DNA of 27,322 bases from a virus. Where the stretch lies: the IMG/VR virus record IMGVR_UViG_3300030105_003695, positions 1 to 27,322 of that record; one strand, 5' to 3'. The notes beneath the pieces are model-generated. The model made no database searches. It saw only the letters and a program-made list of their open reading frames with translations, and had not been told where the DNA came from. Made by a program: the position numbers and the translations under genes. Below are positions 17,194 to 25,819 of this stretch, piece after piece. Position 1 is the first letter of the stretch, and every line of letters starts with the position of its first letter.

Positions 17194-19098
17194 TTATACT
17201 TTAAAACCACGAGCTCGTAGTAAATCTGTTCTTGAAATTATTTCTACTTTTGCTTTATTTCCATATCCTGAATTTGTAACATATTGTCCAGTATCAGGAT
17301 TAATATGATTCATCCAAAACAAAGGTTCATTACCTGCATCTCTATTTGAGGCTGGAGATAAATCATACCCATTAACCACATTATAATCATCTGCATTAGG
17401 GTTAAAATCATCATTCGTATCAGAATCAAAAATATTAGGTTCTATGATTGAAGGATTGTATGAAGCACATATGAAATACCACTCATTAAAATTTTCAGGT
17501 ATGTTAGCATTATTTAATAATCTTAAATCAGCAGATGTAGGATTTAATTTGTCTAATTTAGGTGCATTCCAAGTAAATTTTGATAAAGTTGGATTTCCAA
17601 CTTCTGAACTTCTTAATCCTCTATCATAAGTTTGTCCTGCATTGTCTTGTCCAAATTCTCTAACTTGTAATCTGACGAATCTTTCTGAATCTGTATTTTG
17701 AAATAAATTTAATTTATCTCTTAAATAATTATCACCATCTGGATTCAAATCAATAAGTTCACCAAAATTACCAAGACTACTATTAAAATATGCAGGGTCT
17801 TCTTTATTAACAACATAAGTTTCTAATTTGAAACCAAAAGGATTTTCAGCCTTAGATGGATTACCATAATTAAACAATGTTCCATTTGAAACTTTATCTA
17901 AAAATCTCACCCACATCGTAATGGTAAAACCCGTTCCAGCTTTGTCTAATATAAAATTTGTTGTAGTGTCATAAGGAGCTGGGTCTATACTATATGTACT
18001 TAACAATCCATTATAATCACTTGTTAACCAAGTTGGATTGTTTGGATCTAATCCTTTTACAAATTCTGAATTTGTGTTTCTTATTATTATTCCTTGATTT
18101 AAACTTCTAAATTTTAAATATCCATCCGATTCGTTTTTATATTCCGGCATATCCTCCAATTCAATTGAGTCTTCTAATATATCAGTTAAGTATGGAAGTA
18201 TTGTATTATAAATGTCTTCAATGGTTCTGTTTTGATTTGTATCATTTGCTGGAATAGAACCACCTTTTAATCTATGAATAAATGCATCTCCTTCATCGAT
18301 GTTTCCATCTTGATTATCTTGTGCATATGAAATACTATTATCTCGATTATATTGTAATGAACCACTCCAACTTCCATCAGCAGCTCTATCAACTCTACCA
18401 TCAGGTGTACCATCAGGACCATCCAAATCAAATTCAGGTTCTGGTGAAAGTAGTGCATTTAATTCACCAAAGAATCTAATGATTCTTGATTGCCGTGTAT
18501 CACCTGTTGGAAGTAATTCAAATATATTTGTATCAAGAAATTCTTCAGCTCGGCCTACATCTACAATGGATATTTGTTGATTTATTGGAACGAATTGACT
18601 TACATTTAGTGGATTACCATCAGCTACAACTAAATTAGTAATATTTAAACCATTATATGCCCCATCACCACCATTAATACTTATTGAAATTTCAACTGGT
18701 TGTTCTTCATTTGAGTCGGAATCTTCACCAACAATACCAATAACTATTGGCTCTTCATTATCTAATGAAGCAAAATTAAGGTTGCTAGCTATCTCGATTA
18801 AATTTTGTTCAACTTCATTATTATTTAAAGTAGTGTTGTTTAAATCCTCATGATTAGCTTTTATGTCTTTTTGAAAAAGTGCTAAAACACCTGAACCCTG
18901 TCCTACTTGTAATTGCCCATTACGAATAAATTTTTGATTATTTTCAACCACCGATGTATCAACATATGAACTAAGTATTAGAGCATCAGCTATTAAATCT
19001 AACAATTGTTCGTATGCTACTAAGTCATCAGCTGAGTATTGAGTTCCATATAAACTTTCTTCTGAATTTCCATCTTCTGATTCTGTTTGATATGCCAT
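17194..19098 (-). CDS. Structural protein with a LamG/concanavalin-like domain and EF-hand-like loops
   Basis: A 634-aa acidic protein. The N-terminal third is helical in part (LEQLLDLIADALILSS-like stretch near residues 29-44; LALFQKDIKANHEDLNN). At about 216-270 lie two EF-hand/dockerin-like loops (DGTPDGRVDRAAD and DNQDGNIDEGDAF) about 40 residues apart. At about 360-600 a LamG-like fold is visible: LDKAGTGFTITMWVRFLDK, an acidic middle, then NEWYFICASYNPS. The C-terminus is basic (KVEIISRTDLLRARGFKV). It starts 3 bases after the 388-aa gene, with AAAGGAAAT as Shine-Dalgarno, and lies between the gp6 side and the giant adhesin-like genes. A ligand-binding baseplate appendage, possibly Ca-dependent, is inferred; no hydrolase motif is seen. 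Confidence 0.75.
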   Translation of the reverse strand: MAYQTESEDGNSEESLYGTQYSADDLVAYEQLLDLIADALILSSYVDTSVVENNQKFIRNGQLQVGQGSGVLALFQKDIKANHEDLNNTTLNNNEVEQNLIEIASNLNFASLDNEEPIVIGIVGEDSDSNEEQPVEISISINGGDGAYNGLNITNLVVADGNPLNVSQFVPINQQISIVDVGRAEEFLDTNIFELLPTGDTRQSRIIRFFGELNALLSPEPEFDLDGPDGTPDGRVDRAADGSWSGSLQYNRDNSISYAQDNQDGNIDEGDAFIHRLKGGSIPANDTNQNRTIEDIYNTILPYLTDILEDSIELEDMPEYKNESDGYLKFRSLNQGIIIRNTNSEFVKGLDPNNPTWLTSDYNGLLSTYSIDPAPYDTTTNFILDKAGTGFTITMWVRFLDKVSNGTLFNYGNPSKAENPFGFKLETYVVNKEDPAYFNSSLGNFGELIDLNPDGDNYLRDKLNLFQNTDSERFVRLQVREFGQDNAGQTYDRGLRSSEVGNPTLSKFTWNAPKLDKLNPTSADLRLLNNANIPENFNEWYFICASYNPSIIEPNIFDSDTNDDFNPNADDYNVVNGYDLSPASNRDAGNEPLFWMNHINPDTGQYVTNSGYGNKAKVEIISRTDLLRARGFKV

Positions 19099-19101
19099 AA
19101 T

Positions 19102-20268
19102 CTATTTCCTTTTCACTATAAATTCAAAATCATCATCAAATACTTGTTCTTGACCATCATTATATTTTAATTTCAATAATATTTTATAAACTCTATCAGG
19201 ATAGAATCCATCTAAGTATTGTATAAAATAATTTGAATTACTATCACAACTAAGTTTTGTATAACTTGTTCCTGTTGAATCTTCAAATGGAACTATAAAC
19301 TCATCGGTAGCAACATCTTTAATAGCATATGAACCACTACCTTCAGTTATAAATGAACCAGTTACGGTTTGAAAAGAGTTAGTAAAAGATTTTTGAATAT
19401 ATCTTTTTCTAGCACCAACTCTAAACTTAACTCGTTCACCAACTTTATAACTTTCTCTTAAACCTTGCATATATAAAAAGTTATCAGCTAATCCACTCAT
19501 CGTTAATTCATTCATTGAACCAGTGTTAGAACCTGTACAAGGTAAATGGTCATCCCAACGAACTTCTAATCGTGGTGAAAAAATTGTATGTGTGTTTCTT
19601 GAGAAAAATTTTAAATGACCAAATGTAGTAGAATCCGTTTCTTGACTACCAGTAAAACGAACCAACATACCTAAATTTCCGTTTTGTCCTGTTAACCACA
19701 TACGAAACATATTAGTTATATCAACATTAACATCAGGAGATTCACTTGAAAAAGCTTGTGTTGAAGAACTTTGATGTAGAAATGAAACACCAGCAGCTGG
19801 TGTTCCATTAGCATTACTCCAAGTTACTGCAGTACCACCAATTGGATTACTACGATTTTCCCAACTACATCCATTTGTATTTTTTGGATTATCTTCAAAT
19901 TTACCCGTACCCTCTTTCCAAGATTGTGATATTGGTTTTATATCTAAAGTATATTCTTCAGTCATTTCAGCATTACCTTGAGCTTCATAAAGTCTTAAAT
20001 AATATTTTGAACCAGTTCCCGCTGCTACTGGTGCTGAAGGTTGAGGTATTGTCCCATCAACTATGGATTTAGATAATTCACTAAATTCAGTTCCACTAAA
20101 TTGAACCAATGCTCTTGTTGGGTAGTTAAATGAACTGTTATAAAATTCTTTTTTAACTTCAAGTATTTGGTCTCTTCCAAAGTTTTGGTCTTTAAAAGAC
20201 TCACCAGTTATAGTGTTTGAACCACTTGAAATCCAAGTGTCTTGATTTGGAAAAATAAAATGATGCAT
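19102..20268 (-). CDS. Baseplate-associated protein with a DNRLRE-like beta-sandwich
   Basis: A 388-aa protein. The N-terminus matches the layout of DNRLRE-type domains of surface proteins: DTWISSGSNTITGESF, then FGRDQILEV, then TRALVQF (residues about 10-58), later SQSWKEGTGKFEDNP, GCSWENR, VTWSNANG, a segment ITNMFRMWLTGQNGNLGMLVRF, and FFSRNTHTIFSPRLEVRW closing the fold near 240. Residues about 255-388 form a second beta-rich part (KVGERVKFRVGARKRYIQKSF ... FEFIVKRK). The domain family is usually found in bacterial cell-surface and carbohydrate-associated proteins, where its function is mostly unknown. The gene overlaps the gp6 stop (TAATG) and has GGGAGAG as ribosome site, so it is translationally coupled to the wedge gene. 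It may connect the wedge to the larger appendages; this is inference. Confidence 0.7.
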   Translation of the reverse strand: MHHFIFPNQDTWISSGSNTITGESFKDQNFGRDQILEVKKEFYNSSFNYPTRALVQFSGTEFSELSKSIVDGTIPQPSAPVAAGTGSKYYLRLYEAQGNAEMTEEYTLDIKPISQSWKEGTGKFEDNPKNTNGCSWENRSNPIGGTAVTWSNANGTPAAGVSFLHQSSSTQAFSSESPDVNVDITNMFRMWLTGQNGNLGMLVRFTGSQETDSTTFGHLKFFSRNTHTIFSPRLEVRWDDHLPCTGSNTGSMNELTMSGLADNFLYMQGLRESYKVGERVKFRVGARKRYIQKSFTNSFQTVTGSFITEGSGSYAIKDVATDEFIVPFEDSTGTSYTKLSCDSNSNYFIQYLDGFYPDRVYKILLKLKYNDGQEQVFDDDFEFIVKRK

Positions 20269-22559
20269 TATCTAACTCTCCCTTGTATGTTTTGATTTGG
20301 ATTCTTTAATTCAAAAACCGTTGGTGTTGAAATCAATGGCGGAACTACAATTGTTCTATCATCTGAAAGTGCAATTGAAAAATTATATTTAAAACCGTAA
20401 CCTTCTGTTCCACTTCCAGCCACAATAAATCCAGGATCAGTAACAGTATCACCATCTACATCTATACCAGTATCTGGTGTGTAAGAATAAGTATAAGTTG
20501 GTGTAATTGATTCACCCTCTCCACCCTCTTCAGAATAAAAATAATCATACTGTTGAGTAATCGTTACATGTCCAATTGAACGAACTCCCTCAACACCCAT
20601 CAATTCAAATTCTAATTGACTTTTATAAATAGGTTGATTGAATTGCATTTTTTCAATTCTAAAATAATCTTTTATTTTCTGTATACAGCTTAATTTAACT
20701 TGTTGTTTATTCGCATATTTTTCAGCAATTATATCAAATATGACACCAAAGTTTACAATGTATCCATCATTAATCGTTATTGTATCTGTCATTAGTTTAA
20801 AATTTTGTAAATAATTTTTTATATTTGATGTTAATGTTGGTGATAAATTATCATTGGTTAAAGTTGTAATTATTTCTGGATTACCAACTAATTGTTTTTT
20901 ATTATTATACCCCAATGCATATATGTTTATTGATGATAAATTAAGAGAATCAGATGCATCTGGAATCAATCCTCCTATATTATCAATTCTTCCTTGTAAA
21001 CCATTTAAAGTATCATCATCACCATCAATTTTATTTTTTAGTAATTTCATATTAGCAATAATATTCTCTATTCCCACACCACCATTTAACATGTTTAATA
21101 TAACTGTAATTCTACTCTGAACATCTTCTCTATAAGTACCGAGCTCAGATAAGGCTGATACAACTGCTTGATTATCATAACCAAACTGTTCACCTTCAAC
21201 ATTTCTTGCAACATAAGCTTTGGCTATGTTTCCAAACTTAGCAGGTATGTTCATTACTCTAGCTTCATAATCTTCTTTAGTCACACATCTATTTTGTGTT
21301 GAAAAGAAAGCTTTTGCTTTTTCTTTTATTTCAATCGTATCCTCTTCATCCTTACCACCACGAGCTGCTGAGTTATTTGTTACACTAAGAAGTCTAGCAC
21401 CACCATCTATAGCAGGTAAAATACTTGATAAAGTAGTAACAGCGCTTGTCACATCACTACTTGGTACATTTGAATTAATTCCACCACCTACACGATAAGT
21501 TATTGTAAGTGTTGTTTGGTTTGGCGTTTCACCTAATGTAGAATACTCATTACCTAACAATGGGTCAATAGCATTATTTAAATCATTTGTTTGTCCTGGT
21601 ATGATAATTCCAACTTGTTCCATATCAATATAACCTTGATCTATACCATCTACACCATCTTTCAACACACCATTACCAAATACTAAAGATGTTGTATTAT
21701 CTTGATTTGTTTCACGAGTAAATCTTTTTCCTGTTGTCCTATATGTTAATGAAAATGGAACAGCCGATGCAGCTTCTAATCCACCATCAGCTGTTGAATA
21801 AGCTGAGTCTCTATTAATATCATCCGTATAATGAGTAGCAATTGGAACTTTATCTTGTGCAAGAAAATCAACTTCATACCATTCATTATTATTTGAATCT
21901 ATACATGAAATAATATCAATTACATTTGTATCAGGTATAGTTATTGTTTTGAATTTCTCAGGTATACCAATTTGAAATGTTGATGTTTTTTCTGTTGCAC
22001 TTACAGCTCTTACAGTTCTTGATAAAGTATAAGTTGAAGCTAAACCACTATCGGCTGTTGTACCAATTGTTTCAGTATCATTTAAACCTATAATTTTAAA
22101 ATCAATTGGTTCTAATGTTGTGAAAACAATATCTGAGTTCGCTGATGATTGTACCGCAATACCACCATCAAACACACTAGCATTTGTATAATCAACCTTA
22201 GATACATCTCCAGATGAAACATTTACATCAGATGTGAATGTCAAATCAACATAAGCGGGAACAATTGGTTTAACTTTGTAACCAAACATTTTAGCCATAT
22301 TGATTATGTTTCTTCTGTCTTCAGCTAATGGTAATAGCATTTCTTGATATTGTTGGTCGATATAAAATGATAATACATCTCCAACATAAGCGTTCATTTC
22401 TATTAACATCATACCAGGTGATGTTTCATTGAAATCACGATAAGTATTTGGAAAATAAGATTTTGCATAATTCATTAAAGATTGTTTTAATGCACTAAAA
22501 TCTTTATTTAAATAATTTACATTTGATTCTTTAAAATTTTCTTTACCATATGTTGGCAT
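20268..22559 (-). CDS. 6: Baseplate wedge protein gp6 (Baseplate_J type)
   Basis: A 763-aa protein (T4 gp6 is 660 aa). The N-terminus YLNKDFSALKQSLMNYAKSY followed by FNETSPGMMLIEMNAYVGDV, FYIDQQYQEMLLPLA and DRRNIINMAKMFGYK (to about residue 95) is the hallmark of gp6/Baseplate_J wedge proteins. In the middle, VSSGDV- and FGNGV-type turns and the block KEKAKAFFSTQNRCVTKEDY (about 410-430) are also typical of this family. The C-terminus contains a Tyr/Thr/Asp-rich stretch (TYTYSYTPDTGIDVDGD). The family forms dimers in the wedge that make up the baseplate iris and join neighbouring wedges. GGAGA lies before ATG 22559; the gap to gp25 is 13 bases, as expected for the conserved gp25-gp6 pair. 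The assignment is firm. Confidence 0.93.
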   Translation of the reverse strand: MPTYGKENFKESNVNYLNKDFSALKQSLMNYAKSYFPNTYRDFNETSPGMMLIEMNAYVGDVLSFYIDQQYQEMLLPLAEDRRNIINMAKMFGYKVKPIVPAYVDLTFTSDVNVSSGDVSKVDYTNASVFDGGIAVQSSANSDIVFTTLEPIDFKIIGLNDTETIGTTADSGLASTYTLSRTVRAVSATEKTSTFQIGIPEKFKTITIPDTNVIDIISCIDSNNNEWYEVDFLAQDKVPIATHYTDDINRDSAYSTADGGLEAASAVPFSLTYRTTGKRFTRETNQDNTTSLVFGNGVLKDGVDGIDQGYIDMEQVGIIIPGQTNDLNNAIDPLLGNEYSTLGETPNQTTLTITYRVGGGINSNVPSSDVTSAVTTLSSILPAIDGGARLLSVTNNSAARGGKDEEDTIEIKEKAKAFFSTQNRCVTKEDYEARVMNIPAKFGNIAKAYVARNVEGEQFGYDNQAVVSALSELGTYREDVQSRITVILNMLNGGVGIENIIANMKLLKNKIDGDDDTLNGLQGRIDNIGGLIPDASDSLNLSSINIYALGYNNKKQLVGNPEIITTLTNDNLSPTLTSNIKNYLQNFKLMTDTITINDGYIVNFGVIFDIIAEKYANKQQVKLSCIQKIKDYFRIEKMQFNQPIYKSQLEFELMGVEGVRSIGHVTITQQYDYFYSEEGGEGESITPTYTYSYTPDTGIDVDGDTVTDPGFIVAGSGTEGYGFKYNFSIALSDDRTIVVPPLISTPTVFELKNPNQNIQGRVR

Positions 22560-22572
22560 TTTTTATCTCCAA

Positions 22573-23067
22573 TTAATATCCACCACCACCACTCGATATT
22601 GATGATTCAGGTTCTGATATATCAGATGAAAAATCCAATGTTATCGAATCCAAAGTGTTTGGGTCTTGTTTAATGTTAAATAATATTTTTACTCTTATTT
22701 CATTTGCTCCTATGTCTGTCGTATCATCTATAGTTAGAACTTCAATATTTCTTACTTCAACAAATGGTAACCAAAATCCCAACTTATCTAATATAGAATC
22801 TTGTATACCAATTAAATTTTCGGATGTAATATGTTCAAATAAAAGTCCCCTTAAATTCATTCCTAAATTTGGTTGAAAAAATCTTTCACCCTCATTTGTA
22901 TTTAATAAATTTCTTATATTGTTTTTAACAGCTTCAATAGTTGTTGAAGTTGACGCAAAAAATCCATCTAAATTATCATCTCTCCTAATAGGTAAATCTA
23001 TACCAATTTTTATATTAGTATCATTATCTTCAATGTAAGGTTTTCTTGATGTATCTCTTATAGCCAT
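22573..23067 (-). CDS. 25: Baseplate wedge protein gp25 (GPW/gp25 family)
   Basis: A 164-aa protein (T4 gp25 is 132 aa). Residues 46-78, AVKNNIRNLLNTNEGERFF then PNLGMNLRGLLFE, are the family core: helix, the E-[RP] turn in front of the sheath-like handshake strand, and the G..L..LLFE helix. The C-terminus adds an acidic tail ending SSGGGGY, absent in T4. In contractile tails this protein sits in the wedge core and nucleates the first sheath ring. The start overlaps the upstream stop (TAATG at 23067) with GAGGAC before it, and gp6 follows, which is the standard order. The assignment is firm. Confidence 0.92.
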   Translation of the reverse strand: MAIRDTSRKPYIEDNDTNIKIGIDLPIRRDDNLDGFFASTSTTIEAVKNNIRNLLNTNEGERFFQPNLGMNLRGLLFEHITSENLIGIQDSILDKLGFWLPFVEVRNIEVLTIDDTTDIGANEIRVKILFNIKQDPNTLDSITLDFSSDISEPESSISSGGGGY

Positions 23068-23615
23068 TATAATAAGTCCTCAATATCTTCTTCTAATAAT
23101 TTAACAGTTGTAAATTCTCTTTGTCCATCTTCATCCTCCACATCAAATGAATCTATTGAATCTGGATCTTCCCCAATGTAAACATAACCAATTGACTCTA
23201 ATGCACCATTATCTTTTCCCAAATCTAAACCAGCCAATTTAGCACCACCCTCCAATAAAGGTTTTATAACTTTTTCTATTTCACTTTCTAATTTGTCTAT
23301 TATACTTTCTATTGCTGGAACTGCTACTCCAATTTGTTTTAATATTTTTAAAACAGGTTGATATGGTCCTAACAAAGTTTCCAATTCAACATTTACAAGT
23401 TGGTCAGGTGTTTTTAAAGTTTCAATAATTACAGGTGCTTTTAATTGAGTAATAGTTAAATTAGCTTCTGATAATGTTTCAAGAATTGCTCTAGCAGTAT
23501 ATTCAGCTTCTAAATAAATTTGTGAACCTTTACTTGTATCTAATTCAATAGATTTTTGTAATGATTCCTGTAATGCATTTACTTTAGCATCAATTAATTT
23601 TTGTCTTAAACCCAT
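23067..23615 (-). CDS. Unknown tail-region protein (182 aa)
   Basis: Not matched to a named family. Residues 1-65 are predicted mostly helical (LRQKLIDAKVNALQESLQKS, YTARAILETLSEANLTI). Residues 88-135 form further amphipathic helices with Pro and Gly breaks (VLKILKQIGVAVPAIESIID, IEKVIKPLLEGG). The last 45 residues are very acidic (GEDPDSIDSFDVEDEDGQ, EEDIEDLL). There is no membrane segment. It lies between the gp5-side genes and gp25, starting 2 bases after the 133-aa gene and ending in a TAATG overlap with gp25. That position suggests a hub or wedge accessory protein, possibly filling the role of a small T4 baseplate protein without visible sequence similarity. Confidence 0.7.
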   Translation of the reverse strand: MGLRQKLIDAKVNALQESLQKSIELDTSKGSQIYLEAEYTARAILETLSEANLTITQLKAPVIIETLKTPDQLVNVELETLLGPYQPVLKILKQIGVAVPAIESIIDKLESEIEKVIKPLLEGGAKLAGLDLGKDNGALESIGYVYIGEDPDSIDSFDVEDEDGQREFTTVKLLEEDIEDLL

Positions 23616-23617
23616 TA

Positions 23618-24019
23618 TTATTTTCCGTATTTCTGTTTTTGTTTTTCGTCAGTTTTTTCTAATACTTCTCTGTAATCTTTATTTAAGAATTGACTCATTG
23701 GGTCAGATGGATTTATTGTTGGTGTATTGTTACTCATCATATCACCATAATTTCTACCAAGAACATCGGTCATTCTGTCAGTAGTAAGTTCACCATTACC
23801 CAATGTTTTCCATTCATCTGATTCCGCTGTTTCATTCAATACTTCATTCAATACTGAATTAGATGTAAAAGATTTTTTCTCAACTATTTTCTTTTGTGGT
23901 TTTGGTTGAGATTGAGTTGGTTGTTTTAATTCAGTTATTACTTCCTTTATTACCATAGCAACTTCTTCTCTAACGATTTGTCTAATTATAGTTTTAATAT
24001 TTGTTTTTTTCTTTTTCAT
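23618..24019 (-). CDS. Unknown small tail-region protein (133 aa)
   Basis: Not matched to a named family. The N-terminus is basic (KKKKTNIKTIIRQIVREE) and leads into a helix VAMVIKEVITELKQ; a Gln/Pro/Lys linker follows (about residues 33-50). The C-terminal half contains the compact segment TTDRMTDVLGRNYGDMMSNN and then PMSQFLNKDYREVLEKTDEK. The general look (basic helix, disordered linker, short conserved C-terminal motifs) suggests a peptide-like adaptor in the baseplate and not a globular enzyme. It sits 9 bases after the gp5-like gene with an AGAGGT ribosome site, and the 182-aa gene follows. Function unknown. Confidence 0.65.
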   Translation of the reverse strand: MKKKKTNIKTIIRQIVREEVAMVIKEVITELKQPTQSQPKPQKKIVEKKSFTSNSVLNEVLNETAESDEWKTLGNGELTTDRMTDVLGRNYGDMMSNNTPTINPSDPMSQFLNKDYREVLEKTDEKQKQKYGK

Positions 24020-24028
24020 AATTACCTC

Positions 24029-25360
24029 TTAGTTTGATGTATTTTCTTCTATATTATGTTTTGTACTTAAAATTTCTTGAATTTTACTTTCTAAATTTGA
24101 AATTGTTGTAGATATTGGATTACCAGGAATTACATCACCAGGAAACTTACCAACAGTAAGTGGTGTTTGAATACCTAAACTCGTGGTGACTTGTAATTTA
24201 CCTAATAAATTTATAATTTGAACCAATACATCCTGCAATCCTTTTCCTAAAACCATTGGCTGCATATTTTTATTATTAGGATTACCAATGTTAAGGTTTG
24301 ATGTTTGAAAAATAACACTATCTATATTATTTACATCAGGTCCTCCGGATGTAGTAAATGTTAAATGTCTCCCCGCCCCAATATGTATATCTTTTTTTGA
24401 TGATATAAAAATATCATCAAGTTTTGTATTTAAAGTAATTCTATCTGAATGAAATAAAATTTGATTAGCATTAACTCCCTTAAAAATTTGTTGTCCTTGC
24501 TCATTTGTTTCTCCAGTATTTTCTGAACCATATAAATATATTTCATTTGGATCAGTTGCAGGATTTAAATCTACCCACAATTGACCTATTTTATTTAAAC
24601 TATCTGTTAATTTATCAGATGATAATTGAAATGGAGAAGTTATAGCATTGCCTAAATGTTGAGTGAGTGTTCCATTTGATGTTATACTAATTAAACCACC
24701 ATCTAAAATAGACTCAACAGTATTAATTGGATTTCTTTTATTAGAAATAAATATATATGGATTATTACTACGACTTCCTATTCGAATACTATTACCATGT
24801 CTTCCCTCAAATATGTTATCACCAGTTGTTTCAAAAACGGCATTACCATAATCTAAAGTTTTTTTTCTTTTCTTAGTTAATCGGGGGTATAAAATTTCTT
24901 TATTGAAATTTTCTGTCTCACCTCTTTTAGCTGATTCAGATAAATCAAGTTTATTATTGGAATCATCAAATGGTATTTCTTCAACATAAGATGGGTCATC
25001 ATTCCAAGTTGGACTATTAGAAATTGCATTTATTGGGCCTAAATAATAATTTATCTTTCCAATAGTACAAAGTAATACTGGATCTCCCTTTGAAGGTACA
25101 TCATTCATTGTTCTAAACAAAGGATAATATCTATCTTTTTCACCAAGTGATGCTCTTCTTTTATGTAGTTTATCTGTAATATGTGGTTTAGCAATAATTG
25201 TATTTATAGTATTTGGTCCACCATATTTTAAACTTTCATTAGAATGAACAACATGAATCACCACACCTGGTACAAATTGTAAAAAAAATGGTACAGCATA
25301 TTCTTTACCTGCAAATCCTTTTACTGTTCTATCTGATTGTGTTACAAATACTGAACCCAT
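24029..25360 (-). CDS. Baseplate hub protein, gp5-like with OB-fold, lacking lysozyme
   Basis: A 443-aa protein (T4 gp5 is 575 aa). The N-terminal about 115 residues look like the gp5 OB-fold: PFFLQFVPGVVIHVVHS, DRYYPLFRTMNDVPSKGDPV, LLCTIGKINYYLGPIN. A middle segment IFEGRHGNSIRIGS (183-196), from memory, recurs in marine T4-like hub proteins. Strand repeats follow (LDDIFISSKKDIHIGAGRHL around 310-330) that could form a spike-like beta-structure, and the C-terminus has a helical pair (LQDVLVQIINLLGKLQ; TISNLESKIQEILSTKHN). The lysozyme domain that interrupts T4 gp5 is not visible. The start shares one base with the previous stop (TAATG at 25360), and GGGGAA precedes it. The likely role is the central hub and base of the membrane-piercing spike. 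Confidence 0.75.
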   Translation of the reverse strand: MGSVFVTQSDRTVKGFAGKEYAVPFFLQFVPGVVIHVVHSNESLKYGGPNTINTIIAKPHITDKLHKRRASLGEKDRYYPLFRTMNDVPSKGDPVLLCTIGKINYYLGPINAISNSPTWNDDPSYVEEIPFDDSNNKLDLSESAKRGETENFNKEILYPRLTKKRKKTLDYGNAVFETTGDNIFEGRHGNSIRIGSRSNNPYIFISNKRNPINTVESILDGGLISITSNGTLTQHLGNAITSPFQLSSDKLTDSLNKIGQLWVDLNPATDPNEIYLYGSENTGETNEQGQQIFKGVNANQILFHSDRITLNTKLDDIFISSKKDIHIGAGRHLTFTTSGGPDVNNIDSVIFQTSNLNIGNPNNKNMQPMVLGKGLQDVLVQIINLLGKLQVTTSLGIQTPLTVGKFPGDVIPGNPISTTISNLESKIQEILSTKHNIEENTSN

Positions 25361-25758
25361 TAATTATTCCCCAAATCAATTGTTTTGTTTTTTGTAACCT
25401 CAAGTTTTTCACTTTCTTTCTGTAAATCATTTACAGTATCTTGAAGTGTTCCCATCAATTCTTCTTTTTCTTCATCACTTAATAACATTGATTCATCTGA
25501 ATCACCTTGTGATTTAGAAATAATTCTTTGTAGTACACCAGCTAATTTAACAAGATGTTCATCATTTCTTACCGCCGTATCCATATATTCTTTTATAATT
25601 GGGGCTACCATAACCACATCATCTATCGTTGTAATGAAGCCGTGTATCTCTGATATTAACAAATCTATCTGAACTTTACGCTTTGTAGTGTTCTCATAGA
25701 TGTCCTTTGTTAGGTCTTGGAAGGTTTTTCCCTCAAATATTTCATTATTGTCTGACAT
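25360..25758 (-). CDS. Unknown helical protein heading the structural operon (132 aa)
   Basis: Not matched to a named family. It looks almost fully helical and acidic: FQDLTKDIYENTTKRKVQID, LLISEIHGFITTIDDVVMVA, PIIKEYMDTAVRNDEHLVKL (to about residue 75), and after a Ser/Asp-rich break a C-terminal coiled-coil-like segment EEKEELMGTLQDTVNDLQKE. There is no membrane segment or signal. It is the first gene after the terminator at 25820-25852 and the promoter-like element, and its stop overlaps the start of the hub gene, so translation is probably coupled. The AGGAGA at 25763-25768 supports ATG 25758. A hub-assembly or chaperone role would fit this position but cannot be shown from the sequence. 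Confidence 0.7.
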   Translation of the reverse strand: MSDNNEIFEGKTFQDLTKDIYENTTKRKVQIDLLISEIHGFITTIDDVVMVAPIIKEYMDTAVRNDEHLVKLAGVLQRIISKSQGDSDESMLLSDEEKEELMGTLQDTVNDLQKESEKLEVTKNKTIDLGNN

Positions 25759-25776
25759 ACAATCTCCTATTGGATG

Positions 25777-25797
25777 TATTTATTCATATATAAATAT
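25777..25797 (-). promoter_or_regulatory. Putative late promoter of the structural operon (copy 1)
   Basis: On the minus strand ATATTTATATATGAAT (25797-25782) is followed by AATAAATA (25784-25777), which differs from the T4 late box TATAAATA at one base and fits the NATAAATA form reported for marine T4-like phages. The box ends 18 bases before ATG 25758. That would leave a short leader holding the AGGAGA ribosome site. It lies between a terminator and the first structural gene, as expected for an operon promoter. The 16-bp part is repeated exactly at 2819-2834. Confidence 0.55.
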
Positions 25798-25819
25798 TAA
25801 ATTTGTAAGAAATTGTTTA

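Noticed and set aside
16889-17308. A 139-aa open frame on the plus strand with a repeated RRGCASLNLA motif
   Set aside because: It is the antisense shadow of the ARFRDAQPLRG repeat of the 1619-aa gene and overlaps two minus-strand genes; no plausible ribosome site or family.
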